From: DATFJT01 sp965230755
GTDB taxonomy: Bacteria > Bacteroidota > Bacteroidia > Chitinophagales > Saprospiraceae
Length of the DNA stretch: 64,000 nt
Direction of reading: 5' to 3'
Assembly: GCA_965230755.1 (NCBI GenBank)
Contig: CBDDLT010000015.1
Span: 62,001 to 126,000, forward strand
The notes under the pieces were generated by a model. It saw only the letters and a program-made list of their open reading frames with translations, searched no databases and was not told the origin of the DNA. Made by a program: the position numbers and the translations under genes. Below, in pieces: positions 26,404 to 36,167 of this stretch (positions within the stretch are counted from its first letter, which is position 1; every line of letters begins with the position of its first letter).

Positions 26404-28683
26404 ATGAAAAGAGAACAGTTTTATTCAAGCCCCCAATTTGTGGGAAATCAAAAAGGGAAAAGAAATCTTGGCGAATTTTTGCGCAAGGAATTTGAAGGTG
26501 ATATTTCATTCTATTCAGATAGTTCTAAAAGAGTAAAATCAGGTGAAACCCTGTATTTTATGCCTTCGGTATCCAGAACCCTGAATGGGGTAAGCACCAC
26601 TTTATACCAGTTATACTATCAAGGAATTCCCGTTTGGGATCACGGAATTAATCTCACCTATGAAAGTGAAACTTATGGAATTTGGTCCATGAGCTCCAAA
26701 GGATACGATCAAGAGGTATTGTCAAAAATGCAAAATCTTGAAATATCAGAACCCAGAGAAAAAATAAGTCCTGATTTCATCTCTAAGGTCCTAGACGTCG
26801 ATAGAAATATTCAAAGACTAAGAGTGCTGAACATTGATCCTTCCAATTACAAATTTAAGATTGAGATTAACACCCAGAAGCCCATCATCTATCAGTACAA
26901 AGAGGAAGAGCGTCAACACAGCCATCATGAAGAGAAAAAGAGTAGAATGGATGATTTGGAAAACGTAGGAATCTTTAGAGAGCTTCCTCATCTTAGAATT
27001 CCTGAGCTCGGTAAGGAAATTAAAGAAGGAGCATTCTACAGCGCGACTGAAATCATGTTTTCAACCAATATGCCTTGGGGGGTTATTCACTGGCGTATGT
27101 TCGTTGAGAACAATACGGGGAGTGTATTGTATGTAAGGGTATTTGCCGATAATCTGGGAGGATTTGTTTATGATGATGCCCCTAGCGCAATGACAGGTGA
27201 TATATCTATTGTACCTACCTCTTCACTTGCGACACTCAATAATATCAGAAGTCCAAGAGCTATTGCGAATCTCAATTCTCTGGTCCCTCCTTATGCCTTG
27301 AGTGGAGAATATGTAGAATTGGCAGATCTTACCCCTCCAACGAATACCAATCCTAGTTCTTCCAATAATTTTAACTACGATGTTCCAACGGAAGAATTTG
27401 CTGCAGTCAATGCCTACGTACACAATGACTACTTGTTTAGATTGGTAGCAGGTATGGGTTTTGACATGTCTGTTTACTTTGACGGAACAACTTTCCCTGT
27501 TCCAGTCGATCACAATGGATTCTTTGGCTGTGTTAATGCTTGTGCTCCGGGAAACGCCGGAGGAGATGGTTCAGGAGGTTTCCACTATGGCCTGATGCAA
27601 GCCGGGACCAATGTTGGAATTTCTTTGAGTAAACGGATTACACTTCACGAGTTTGGGCATGCTGTACTTTGGGACAATGTACACTCACCTAATCTGGGTT
27701 TTTGTCACAGTGTGGGAGACAGCTTAGCTGCTGTACTTATGGATCCAAGGTCAATTGATCCGGATCGATTCATGACCTTTCCTTGGTTGACCATTTCAAA
27801 TCCTGGAATTGACCGTCGCCACGATCGCACCACGGCCGCCGGTTGGGGATGGTATGGAGCCAATGATGATGGTGGATATGGAAGTGAGCAAATCCTGTCT
27901 TCATGTCATTTTAGGCTTTACCAAGCTTTAGGTGGAGACAGCGCAGACCTTTGCACAAGGGAATGGGCAGCGCGATACACGGCCTACCTTATTTTCTATT
28001 CAGTGGGATTGCTTACACCGGTTACCAATAGTAATTCACCGGAAAATTGGGCCAATGTTATGATGCAATCCGACAGAGTTACGGTGGATTTTGAATGTCA
28101 CATAGGACGAGTGGTTCATAAAGTTATTCGATGGGCTTTCGAAAAGCAAAATGCCTTTAAAGGTTTGCCACCGGTATATGATCTTTACATCGATGACGGA
28201 AGAAATGGTGAATACCAATACTCGGAAGATATTTGCAATACACCTGATATTTGGAATAGACATCAACCGGACAACGGTAATGTGAATCAAATTCCTGTTC
28301 CGGGAGAGGTTAATTACGCTTATGTTATCGTCAGAAATCGTGGTCAGGAGGATACGCCAGCAGAAATAAGAGGATTTAAAAATACTCCGAATTGCTGCGG
28401 AAAAGAAAAAGAAGAACTATGCTGGCCTCAGGATTTCATGCCATTACAAACACCAGTTCAAAAGGTTAATGACATTAATCCTGGTGATTTTGCAGTCGTT
28501 GGTCCGTTCAAATGGATTCCATGCAGCAAGAATGACTCCTTGATGTTTTCCGTAAGTGCACGAAGAGATATGTCGAATATCGAGATCATTAGACCGGGAT
28601 TTTCAGTCAATGCAATGAAATTAGCACGATTCGATAATAACATTGCATTTAGACAAAATTGCAACACTTCCAAGTGCTGTTAA
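26404..28683 (+). CDS. Thermolysin/fungalysin-like zinc peptidase lacking a signal peptide
   Basis: 759 residues. Residues about 50-105 (TLYQLYYQGIPVWDHGINLTYES) resemble the FTP propeptide of M4/M36 peptidases. The zinc motif HEFGH is at 415-419 in TLHEFGHAVLWDN, with a later block GFCHSVGDSLAAVL (His435, Asp439). In thermolysin the third ligand is a Glu 20 residues after the second His; here that place is Asp439. The opening MKREQFYSSPQF is not a signal peptide and no T9SS tail is present; the C-terminus ends in NTSKCC and an earlier NCCGKE adds more cysteines. Export, if any, is unclear. The substrate is unknown. Confidence 0.8.
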   Translation: MKREQFYSSPQFVGNQKGKRNLGEFLRKEFEGDISFYSDSSKRVKSGETLYFMPSVSRTLNGVSTTLYQLYYQGIPVWDHGINLTYESETYGIWSMSSKGYDQEVLSKMQNLEISEPREKISPDFISKVLDVDRNIQRLRVLNIDPSNYKFKIEINTQKPIIYQYKEEERQHSHHEEKKSRMDDLENVGIFRELPHLRIPELGKEIKEGAFYSATEIMFSTNMPWGVIHWRMFVENNTGSVLYVRVFADNLGGFVYDDAPSAMTGDISIVPTSSLATLNNIRSPRAIANLNSLVPPYALSGEYVELADLTPPTNTNPSSSNNFNYDVPTEEFAAVNAYVHNDYLFRLVAGMGFDMSVYFDGTTFPVPVDHNGFFGCVNACAPGNAGGDGSGGFHYGLMQAGTNVGISLSKRITLHEFGHAVLWDNVHSPNLGFCHSVGDSLAAVLMDPRSIDPDRFMTFPWLTISNPGIDRRHDRTTAAGWGWYGANDDGGYGSEQILSSCHFRLYQALGGDSADLCTREWAARYTAYLIFYSVGLLTPVTNSNSPENWANVMMQSDRVTVDFECHIGRVVHKVIRWAFEKQNAFKGLPPVYDLYIDDGRNGEYQYSEDICNTPDIWNRHQPDNGNVNQIPVPGEVNYAYVIVRNRGQEDTPAEIRGFKNTPNCCGKEKEELCWPQDFMPLQTPVQKVNDINPGDFAVVGPFKWIPCSKNDSLMFSVSARRDMSNIEIIRPGFSVNAMKLARFDNNIAFRQNCNTSKCC

Positions 28684-28707
28684 TGCTTAATCCATTATTA
28701 AAATCGG

Positions 28708-28736
28708 GGCTGCGTCTTAGTATGGATGCAGCCTTT
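28708..28736 (+). terminator. Terminator after the zinc peptidase
   Basis: GGCTGCGTC and GATGCAGCC form a nine-pair stem with one G-U, loop of eight bases, followed by TTT. It starts 25 bases after the stop codon. Confidence 0.6.
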
Positions 28737-28843
28737 CGATTGTATTGGTTACTAAAAAGCTATGATCAAATTTTGTTGGCATGAAGTCATTTTCGTACAT
28801 TAATAAATATCAATGATGACAAGTAAAGCTTGAAAAACAAGAA

Positions 28844-29647
28844 TTGATCTTGAAAATAATAGTACATATTGCTATAGTTTTTTTTCTAACTCTTATCACC
28901 CAAGTTGGTGGATTATTATGGATGCTATGTTTCGGACTATTCCGTTTAATGGAAAAAAAGAAACCCATATTGATGAGAGTTGGGGTTTTCTTAGCATCTT
29001 ACTTTTTTGTTACCCTTTTTATTATACCATTTCTTGCTAATCTTTGTGGTAGAGTGCCTTTACCACTTTCTAAATCTGGGAATTTGATCCCACATAATAT
29101 TATTACTCCTTTACTCAATAGACATTATGTCAAACCTGAACTTAAACAACAATTGATCCGGATAGGATATGAAATTAATACCTATAATAAAAGTCTCAAA
29201 GTCTCTTATCTGGATGCCAATTTTCCTTTTATCGATGGTTTTCCCCTACTTCCACATCTGAGCCATAATGATGGAAGAAAAGTTGATTTATCTTTTTATT
29301 ATACCTTGGATGATAAACCAGGTAATTATAAACCAGCCAATTCAGGATATGGAAAATTCGTACCTCCTCTTAATACTGAATTTAATCAAACTAAAAACTG
29401 TAAATCGAAAGGTTATTGGCAATATGACTACACTCAATATCTTACCTTAGGTAGTCGTAATGATTTAGAATTTGATAAACAAAATACTAAGCGACTAATA
29501 GATCTTATTATCAATGAAGAAATGACAGAAAAACTGTTCATTGAACCTCATCTAAAAGATCGAATGAATTTGAAAAGTGATAAAATTCGTTTCCAAGGAT
29601 GTCGAGCTGTGAGACACGACGACCACATTCACTTTCAAATACATTAA
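28844..29647 (+). CDS. Membrane-anchored LAS-type (M15/M74-like) peptidase, TTG start
   Basis: 267 residues. No ATG is available: the frame is closed upstream by TGA at 28817, so translation probably starts at TTG 28844 or 28850. Two transmembrane helices (about 4-30 and 45-67) precede a domain with LSHNDGRKVDLSFYY and, at the C-terminus, RHDDHIHFQIH. This H-x6-D ... HxH arrangement is the zinc site of LAS peptidases, which cut peptidoglycan cross-links or D-Ala-D-Ala ends. The catalytic domain would face the periplasm. Assignment rests on these motifs only. Confidence 0.65.
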   Translation: MILKIIVHIAIVFFLTLITQVGGLLWMLCFGLFRLMEKKKPILMRVGVFLASYFFVTLFIIPFLANLCGRVPLPLSKSGNLIPHNIITPLLNRHYVKPELKQQLIRIGYEINTYNKSLKVSYLDANFPFIDGFPLLPHLSHNDGRKVDLSFYYTLDDKPGNYKPANSGYGKFVPPLNTEFNQTKNCKSKGYWQYDYTQYLTLGSRNDLEFDKQNTKRLIDLIINEEMTEKLFIEPHLKDRMNLKSDKIRFQGCRAVRHDDHIHFQIH

Positions 29648-29781
29648 CTAGTAAAAAACTATTAACCAAATTGGGTCGAGAAAAAGCTGAAGATGTGGGC
29701 GAATTGGTAGAATATGAATAAACAATTGCCGTTTATTCCCTATATTCAAGGCATCTCTGAAATAGACTAAAACTTTTTCTC

Positions 29782-29964
29782 ATGATAGGAGAAATCATAC
29801 AAAAAATGCAAGAATTAGCTGGGCAACCTGGTAATTTTAAATACACTGTTGAAATTATCTCGGAAGACCAAAGAAGTCATGAAGATACCATGGCTGTTTT
29901 CGAATGTGATTACGATCTAGCTCGAGAAGTTGAGGGTATGCTCAGCGCCAATTTCGGACTTTAA
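29782..29964 (+). CDS. Hypothetical 60-residue protein
   Basis: A short frame (MIGEIIQKMQELAGQPGNFK..) with a balanced, mildly acidic composition, no signal peptide and no membrane helix. Family not recognised. It stands alone between the peptidase-like gene and the DinB gene, with 66 bases before the latter. Codon use looks normal, which is the only support. Confidence 0.4.
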   Translation: MIGEIIQKMQELAGQPGNFKYTVEIISEDQRSHEDTMAVFECDYDLAREVEGMLSANFGL

Positions 29965-30030
29965 AAAGGTCTGAGTGTATATTTGCTAGGAATCATAAGA
30001 TCCAGTATGTAGAATTAAAAACAAAATAGG

Positions 30031-30477
30031 ATGTTACAGGAAACCTTAAAATCTTTGTTTGATAGAGATCTCAAAAGATTGAGCAAAGAAATGGAGTCTT
30101 ATCAATCTGAAAATAATTTATGGATAGTAGATAAAGACATCAGTAATTCTGCTGGAAATTTATGTTTACATCTCATCGGTAATCTCAATTGGTTTATTGG
30201 GGCTCAACTTGGTGAAACTGGATATATTCGACATAGAGATCTGGAATTTTCTTCTAAAAATGTCCCAAGGACAGAATTACTCCAGGAAATTGACAATACC
30301 AGAGCCATGATTCATCAAAGTTTGGATAAGATCAGTGAGGATCAGCTGGAGCAAGAGTATCCCCTCATGGTATTAAAGCAAGAGACCTCGACGTATTATT
30401 TCCTGGTGCATCTGCTTACCCACCTTTCTTATCATCTCGGTCAAATTAATTACCACCGGCGATTATTAGATTTATGA
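30031..30477 (+). CDS. DinB-like four-helix-bundle protein (DUF1572 type)
   Basis: 148 residues. The metal-binding histidines expected of the DinB superfamily are seen in NLCLHLIGNLNWFIGAQLG and in the C-terminal HLLTHLSYHLGQINYHRRLL. The fold is a nickel- or zinc-binding bundle used by some thiol-dependent S-transferases. Cytoplasmic; substrate unknown. Confidence 0.82.
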   Translation: MLQETLKSLFDRDLKRLSKEMESYQSENNLWIVDKDISNSAGNLCLHLIGNLNWFIGAQLGETGYIRHRDLEFSSKNVPRTELLQEIDNTRAMIHQSLDKISEDQLEQEYPLMVLKQETSTYYFLVHLLTHLSYHLGQINYHRRLLDL

Positions 30478-30512
30478 AAATTTTAGGCTCAAGCTTTACT
30501 AAAGAAATTTAA

Positions 30513-31373
30513 ATGATAAGACGAATTGCTTGTTTGGTACTCATTTTTGGACTTTTATTTTCTTGTAACACAGAAGAAAAGGATGAAAAGAAAAAGCCCG
30601 TAGAAAAAATTGAGAATCCCACTAATAAAGTTATCCTTAGTTCTGACATAATTTGGGAAAAGTTAAATCCGGCCAGAGGTGACAAAAGCCCTCAGGCAGG
30701 GACCATTTGGGGAGACAGAAAAGCTGAAGTAGCTACCGGCTTTCTTGCTAAATTTGTCGATGGTTTCTCATCACCTCCTCATATTCACAATGTAACCTAT
30801 CGAGCGGTGGTCATTAAAGGTCTTGTCCACAATGATGACCCTGATGCTGTCAATATGTGGATGAAACCGGGAAGCTTTTGGACTCAACCACAAGGTGAAA
30901 CGCATATTACTTCGGCAAAAGGTGAAGAGAACATCGCGTATGTAGAAATAGACAGCGGACCATATTTGGTCATGCCCATTGATGAAGCTTTTGACAATAG
31001 AGAACGACCAGTAAATGTAGATGCATCCAATGTGGTTTGGTTGGATAGTGGTAAAACAAGTTGGATAGCACCAGAGAATAAGGCCAAGTTGAGTTTTCTT
31101 TGGGAGAGTCAAAAGGGCGATAATTTGAAAGGACTCTTTGTAAAGTTAGCTCCGGGATTTGAGGGAATATTAAAGAGTTACGGCGATATTTTTCACGCTA
31201 TCATTATCCAAGGAGACCTCAATTATCAGATGCCAAATACCACTGATCAAGCTATTTTAGATCCCACTAGTTATTTTGGTTCTGAAGGAGAATCTGTCCA
31301 TCAGATACAGAACAAAGGTGATAGCGAAAGTATCATTTACATTCGAACCAATGGAGAGATCAAATTGATGTAA
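30513..31373 (+). CDS. DUF4437 cupin-type lipoprotein
   Basis: 286 residues. The signal [11 protein letters not shown] ends in a lipobox cysteine (Cys18), so the protein is lipid-anchored in the periplasm or on the surface. Two cupin-like halves follow: [25 protein letters not shown] with a PPHxH metal site and [14 protein letters not shown], and a second half with [28 protein letters not shown]. The match is to DUF4437, whose members are anti-sigma-like cupins or of unknown role. Confidence 0.8.
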   Translation: MIRRIACLVLIFGLLFSCNTEEKDEKKKPVEKIENPTNKVILSSDIIWEKLNPARGDKSPQAGTIWGDRKAEVATGFLAKFVDGFSSPPHIHNVTYRAVVIKGLVHNDDPDAVNMWMKPGSFWTQPQGETHITSAKGEENIAYVEIDSGPYLVMPIDEAFDNRERPVNVDASNVVWLDSGKTSWIAPENKAKLSFLWESQKGDNLKGLFVKLAPGFEGILKSYGDIFHAIIIQGDLNYQMPNTTDQAILDPTSYFGSEGESVHQIQNKGDSESIIYIRTNGEIKLM

Positions 31374-31587
31374 TACTGTACTCACGGTACAATTTGCTAT
31401 CACTTGATCCAAGCATTCTTAACAATTCTAATCCTTTGATTTACCTAATCTAAGGGCCATTCGACGAGAATTAAGAAAAGTACGCCGAAAAATAATGGCG
31501 ATTCGACTTAGTTTTCCAATCTTAGGAAGAATAGAATTCCATTATTAAATCAGTGGAATTAGTGCGAACATCATTAAAACATAGAAA

Positions 31588-32733
31588 ATGACTAAAAGCA
31601 GAAGAGAATTTCTAGGAATGGGCATGGCCTTAGGACTAACACCAATGTTACATACTAGCCCAATAAAACATCTACTTAATCTTAAAAAAAGTGATAAAAA
31701 GTTAAAAATTCTCATATTGGGAGGTACCAGTTTCCTAGGGCCTCATCAAATTGCATATGCTCTTGGTCGAGGTCATGAAGTAAGCATTTTCACCAGAGGA
31801 AAAACGACTCCGAAAGTACATCCCGAACTCTTTGATCAAGTCGAAAAATTGGTCGGCGATAGAGAAAACAATTTGAAAGCCCTTAAGAATGGTAAATGGG
31901 ATGTTGTTATCGATAACTCCGGACGCAAAACGCAATGGACTGAAGATACTGCTAAACTACTAAAGGATCAGGCTGAGCTGTATATGTATACTTCCTCCAT
32001 TAGCGTGTATTATCCTTTTATAGGCAATGACTTCTCTGAAACCCGATCTCTGGTCACCAAAGTTCCTGATGATGTTACGGAAGACGAAAAATTCACCTAT
32101 GAATACGGGGTGATGAAGGCCACTTCTGAAATGGCTGCGATGGACCATTTTGGACAAGACCGGTCTATCATCGTGAGACCAACGCTTATTGTAGGTCCTG
32201 GTGATCGGACAGACCGCTTTCCCTATTGGTTGGCAAGAATAGAAAAAGGTGGAGATATACTCCTTCCCGGAAAGAGCCGTGAAGTAGTGCAATATATCGA
32301 TGTAAGAGATCTTGCAGAATGGATGATTAGGCTAGCAGAAAACAAAGCAACAGGCATATATAACGGTTCGGGACCAGGCTTCGACATGACCACCAATGCC
32401 TTTGCTTATGGAATACATGCCAGCTACAACTCTCCAGTCAACTTTATTCAAGTTGACGATATTAAATTCCTCAAAGAAAACGAAATCATCGGCATACAAC
32501 CATGGGTCATCCAATTACCCAAATACGCAGGTATGTCGAAGAGTGATAACAGCAAGGCGATAAAATCGGGTCTCCAGTTCAGACCACTATCAGAAACCGT
32601 TGCAGATACTAGGGATTGGTGGTATTCGGAGGCTGTTTCTCAGGAAAGAAGAGACAATATCCTTACTGGAGAACGTTCTTTTATGAACAGAGAAAAAGAC
32701 ATCTTGGCGAAGTGGAAGGCCAGGATGGAATAA
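31588..32733 (+). CDS. Tat-exported NAD-dependent epimerase/dehydratase-family protein
   Basis: 381 residues. The N-terminus SRREFLGMGMALGL is a twin-arginine signal, so the folded protein is exported, presumably with its cofactor. The Rossmann motif is ILILGGTSFLGPHQIAYALGRGH (GGTxFLG). A YEYGVMKATSEMAAM block holds the Tyr-x3-Lys pair of the SDR family. Ends MARME-like. Substrate unknown; export of an NAD-dependent epimerase is unusual, but it is seen in several Bacteroidota. Confidence 0.87.
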   Translation: MTKSRREFLGMGMALGLTPMLHTSPIKHLLNLKKSDKKLKILILGGTSFLGPHQIAYALGRGHEVSIFTRGKTTPKVHPELFDQVEKLVGDRENNLKALKNGKWDVVIDNSGRKTQWTEDTAKLLKDQAELYMYTSSISVYYPFIGNDFSETRSLVTKVPDDVTEDEKFTYEYGVMKATSEMAAMDHFGQDRSIIVRPTLIVGPGDRTDRFPYWLARIEKGGDILLPGKSREVVQYIDVRDLAEWMIRLAENKATGIYNGSGPGFDMTTNAFAYGIHASYNSPVNFIQVDDIKFLKENEIIGIQPWVIQLPKYAGMSKSDNSKAIKSGLQFRPLSETVADTRDWWYSEAVSQERRDNILTGERSFMNREKDILAKWKARME

Positions 32734-32742
32734 AGTAATTCA

Positions 32743-33288
32743 ATGAAGAAAACCCTGAAATTAGTTGTTATTTTAGTTCTACTCTTGATTTTGCTTCGTG
32801 GAGTTATCTATCGATCTCTTATCAGTTATAATGAAATGGGTAGTCGGCAAGAAATCAAGATAACAGATAAAAGTTTAATCGAAAAGATTGAACTTGAATC
32901 TGCCAATTGCACAATTGATATACACAACATTGCACGAATTGCTAATAAAATTACGATCACAGAATTGACTTTTACTACCAAACAATGTTCTAATGACCCC
33001 AATAGATTAATTCACTCTAAAAAAGCAAACTATGTAGGTTACTCTGCAATGTTCAATTCGATCGTCAATTATTTAATTAGACAAAACGGTTTAGAATCTC
33101 AAATTCAAGCAAAACACAATATCGGACAGCTCAATATAATAGGAATGGATTTGCATCAATTTTTTAAGAGCTCATTTTTTAAGGACCATGATTATAACGA
33201 AATTAGAAGTTCTGTCACAACGGAGGTTTTATTAGTTGATCCAAGTTTAAGTGATTATTTAGGCATCAAGAGGGTTAGCCTGAAATAA
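32743..33288 (+). CDS. Hypothetical membrane-anchored protein
   Basis: 181 residues. A hydrophobic N-terminus (LKLVVILVLLLILLRGVIY) anchors a periplasmic or cytoplasmic domain with no recognised motif. Starts nine bases after the epimerase stop and is therefore probably in the same transcript. Family not recognised. Confidence 0.6.
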   Translation: MKKTLKLVVILVLLLILLRGVIYRSLISYNEMGSRQEIKITDKSLIEKIELESANCTIDIHNIARIANKITITELTFTTKQCSNDPNRLIHSKKANYVGYSAMFNSIVNYLIRQNGLESQIQAKHNIGQLNIIGMDLHQFFKSSFFKDHDYNEIRSSVTTEVLLVDPSLSDYLGIKRVSLK

Positions 33289-33750
33289 TCAAAAAGAGTT
33301 GGAATTTCTATGAAGCTCTAATATTAGTATGTATCATAAAACTATGTTCGTTATCAGTTTGATTAACCTTATCCCTAAAATCACTAAGTAGTGAGAGTGA
33401 AATTGGATGGGCTTGTGCCGCTCCACCAGAATTTTCTAATTAATTAATCTTGAAAAGTAAAAATATCCATGAGAACCTAGTACAAGTCAAAATACCAGGG
33501 GTCTTTTATTCTGACAGCTCAATCCAATTATTAGATCGATACTGGGAAAGCGCGCTTTAAGGAGTTTGATTTCATTTAATTAACTTTCTGCGAAGGTTTC
33601 ATCCGAAAAAGGAGTCTAATAAGAAGAGGGCAATATTAATGCGATAAAAAACAGCTTTAAAATCGTAGGTGACTGAACTTTGTTAAATTCAATACCAACA
33701 TGGGTTTCAGTAAGTAACATTACAATTCATCAAACTAAACAAAATTCATT
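33289..33750. other. Gene-free stretch of 462 bases
   Basis: No convincing frame on either strand and no repeat I can define. A small dyad (CACTA..TAGTG) lies near 33390. The last 100 bases should hold the promoter of the CotH-lamin-tail gene. Confidence 0.6.
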
Positions 33751-36135
33751 ATGAATATGAGATCAATTCTGACTATTTTATTCTTGACACCGCTCTTTCT
33801 TCTTGCTCAGCCTCAAGAAGTAAAAATTACCGATGATGGAAGATTAATTTATGGTGGGAATCCAACTGAAGGTTTTTACGATGTCAATCAGGTAAACAAA
33901 TTGGAAATAACACTGACAGAGCCTGATTGGTTTGAGTTGATGGATGGTGAAGGAGGACGACGAGGCACTCCTGGTATTTCATTAATAGGAACTCTTACTT
34001 TCAACGACACCGAAGTTTTGGACAGTGTAGTTGTAAGCATAAAGGGCCAAACCTCTGATTTTAGAAATGAGTCGGAGAAAAAGTCATTTAAGATAGAAAT
34101 AGATGAATTGAAGAATCAAGATTTAATGGGTTATGACAATCTGAATCTTAACTGTGCCTTCGATGATCAGTCGGGCATGAGAGAAGTATTGTATTACGAT
34201 ATTTCCAGATCATTCACCCCTGCTTTAAAGGGTTGCTTTGTTGATCTATATATCAATGGACAATCTTGGGGGCCTTACAACAATATTCAGCAAATCGAAG
34301 GTACCTATATCCAAGAGTGGTTTACCGATAATGATGGAACTAGATGGCGAGCCGTAACACCTGACGATGTAGAAGGCGGCGGTGGCGCAGGCGGAGGAGG
34401 AGCCTTTGGAACTGGGGTTTCAACGCTCAATTACAATGGGCCAGACTCCACGGACTACAACGAAAACTATACCCTAAAGAAGACTTCTAAAGATGATCCC
34501 TGGCAGGATTTGATAGATGTTTGTTTCATTCTAAACAGCGCTGCGATAGAAGATCTTTATGATGAACTGAAAGATCATTTTGACATTGATAGAGCGATGT
34601 GGTTCTTGGCTCAGGAGAATATTTTTTCTGATGATGACAGTTATATTCATAAAGGTGGGATGGACTACTATGTTTACTGGGATAATGCAACCGATCGAAT
34701 TATACCCATGGAGGTAGATGGCAATTCGGTTATGTCCACCCGATATGTAAGCTGGGATCCATTTTATCATGAAGATGATCCCGATTTTCCTCTTCTTAAC
34801 AGGCTCCTTCAAAACACTGAAGTGCGACAGCGTTATTTGGCCCATGTCAGGACAATTTTGAAAGAATACTTTGTTGAGGAAGATGTTCACAACAGAATAG
34901 ATGAGTTTGCAAGCATTTTGGATCAAAGGGTTCAAGATGACCCAAAAGCTCTATACTCATACAATGAGTTTCTCAATGGAATAATTGATTTAAAGGCATT
35001 TGTTAGTAATCGTATTGATTTCTTATCGAGTTACTCAGAGATTAATCGTGAAGGACTGGAAATCTCAGACTTGGTAATGGAGAGTCCTTCAGGACTTGGG
35101 ATACCACCGAGATCACAAGAAGAGGTCGAGGTAAGAGTTCAAGTTGAATCAAGCGCTCAAAAAGTCATTCTCTACTATGGTTTGGCTCTAGACGGTGCCT
35201 TTGATCGAATTGAAATGTTCGACGATGGTATGCACAACGATCTATTATCCGGAGATGGAATTTATGGTGCTAGTATTCCCGGATTCTCTCATGGCAATTA
35301 TGTGAGGTATTACGTAGAAGCCATTAAGGATGACGGTTTTTCTACTGCGAGTTATTACCCAGAGGGTGCCGAGCACGATGTTTTCATCTATCAGGTTCAA
35401 GCTTCGATTGGCGCTCCTGAAGATGTAGTAATCAATGAGTTTATGGCTTCCAATGACAGCGCAGTTGAAGACAATATGGGTGAGTTCGACGACTGGATTG
35501 AGTTGTACAATAAAGGAGATGAAGCTGTAGATTTGTCCGGTTATTTTTTGTCGGATGATGAAGGGGAAATAACGAAATGGGAGTTCCCGGAAAATACCAT
35601 TATTGATGCAGATGATTACTTGATCATTTGGGCAGATGATGATGAGGAGCAAACGACAGATGAAGAATTACATGCCAACTTTAAGCTTTCTGCAGGTGGT
35701 GAAATGCTCATACTTGCCAATGCTGTTGAGGAAATAATAGATCAAGTGGATTTTGATGAACAGCAAACGGATGTTTCATTTGCTAGAATACCCAATGGAG
35801 TTGGTGACTTCCAGTTTCGAACAGAAACTTTTGATGCCAATAACGACGGAACCACAACCGAATCGGATGATTTTTATGCTCAAGAGGGGTTAGAAATTTA
35901 TCCCAATCCGGCATATGATTTTATCAATCTTGATATGAGAAATATTGAAACCAAAGACGCCAATATCAGACTCTACAATGCCGTAGGTAAATTATTAATT
36001 CAGAGGAATATTGAGGCTTCAGCATCTATTACTACCATAGATATTGGACAGCTTGCAGAAGGCATCTATTTTATATCCTTACAGGATCAAGAGCAACAAG
36101 AAGCTATTCTAAAGAAGTTTGTCAAACTGAGATAA
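33751..36135 (+). CDS. Secreted CotH-family protein with lamin-tail domain and T9SS tail
   Basis: 794 residues. After the signal peptide (SILTILFLTPLFLLAQ) comes a CotH domain (about 45-435): DSVVVSIKGQTSDF, LNLNCAFDDQSGMREVLYYDISR, KGCFVDLYINGQSWGPYNNIQQIEGTY in pieces. A glycine-rich insert (GGGGAGGGGAFG) lies near 210-222. A lamin-tail domain is at about 555-670 (VVINEFMASNDSAVED.., DDWIELYNKGDEAVDLSGYFLSD), followed by a T9SS type A sorting tail (LEIYPNPAYDFINLDMRN ... GIYFISLQ). The protein is exported through the type IX system and probably cell-surface attached. It resembles the two CotH genes at the left end, but only this one has a T9SS tail. Confidence 0.92.
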   Translation: MNMRSILTILFLTPLFLLAQPQEVKITDDGRLIYGGNPTEGFYDVNQVNKLEITLTEPDWFELMDGEGGRRGTPGISLIGTLTFNDTEVLDSVVVSIKGQTSDFRNESEKKSFKIEIDELKNQDLMGYDNLNLNCAFDDQSGMREVLYYDISRSFTPALKGCFVDLYINGQSWGPYNNIQQIEGTYIQEWFTDNDGTRWRAVTPDDVEGGGGAGGGGAFGTGVSTLNYNGPDSTDYNENYTLKKTSKDDPWQDLIDVCFILNSAAIEDLYDELKDHFDIDRAMWFLAQENIFSDDDSYIHKGGMDYYVYWDNATDRIIPMEVDGNSVMSTRYVSWDPFYHEDDPDFPLLNRLLQNTEVRQRYLAHVRTILKEYFVEEDVHNRIDEFASILDQRVQDDPKALYSYNEFLNGIIDLKAFVSNRIDFLSSYSEINREGLEISDLVMESPSGLGIPPRSQEEVEVRVQVESSAQKVILYYGLALDGAFDRIEMFDDGMHNDLLSGDGIYGASIPGFSHGNYVRYYVEAIKDDGFSTASYYPEGAEHDVFIYQVQASIGAPEDVVINEFMASNDSAVEDNMGEFDDWIELYNKGDEAVDLSGYFLSDDEGEITKWEFPENTIIDADDYLIIWADDDEEQTTDEELHANFKLSAGGEMLILANAVEEIIDQVDFDEQQTDVSFARIPNGVGDFQFRTETFDANNDGTTTESDDFYAQEGLEIYPNPAYDFINLDMRNIETKDANIRLYNAVGKLLIQRNIEASASITTIDIGQLAEGIYFISLQDQEQQEAILKKFVKLR

Positions 36136-36167
36136 TTCAAGTGTGGAGTTTGTATTCCATTCAAAAT

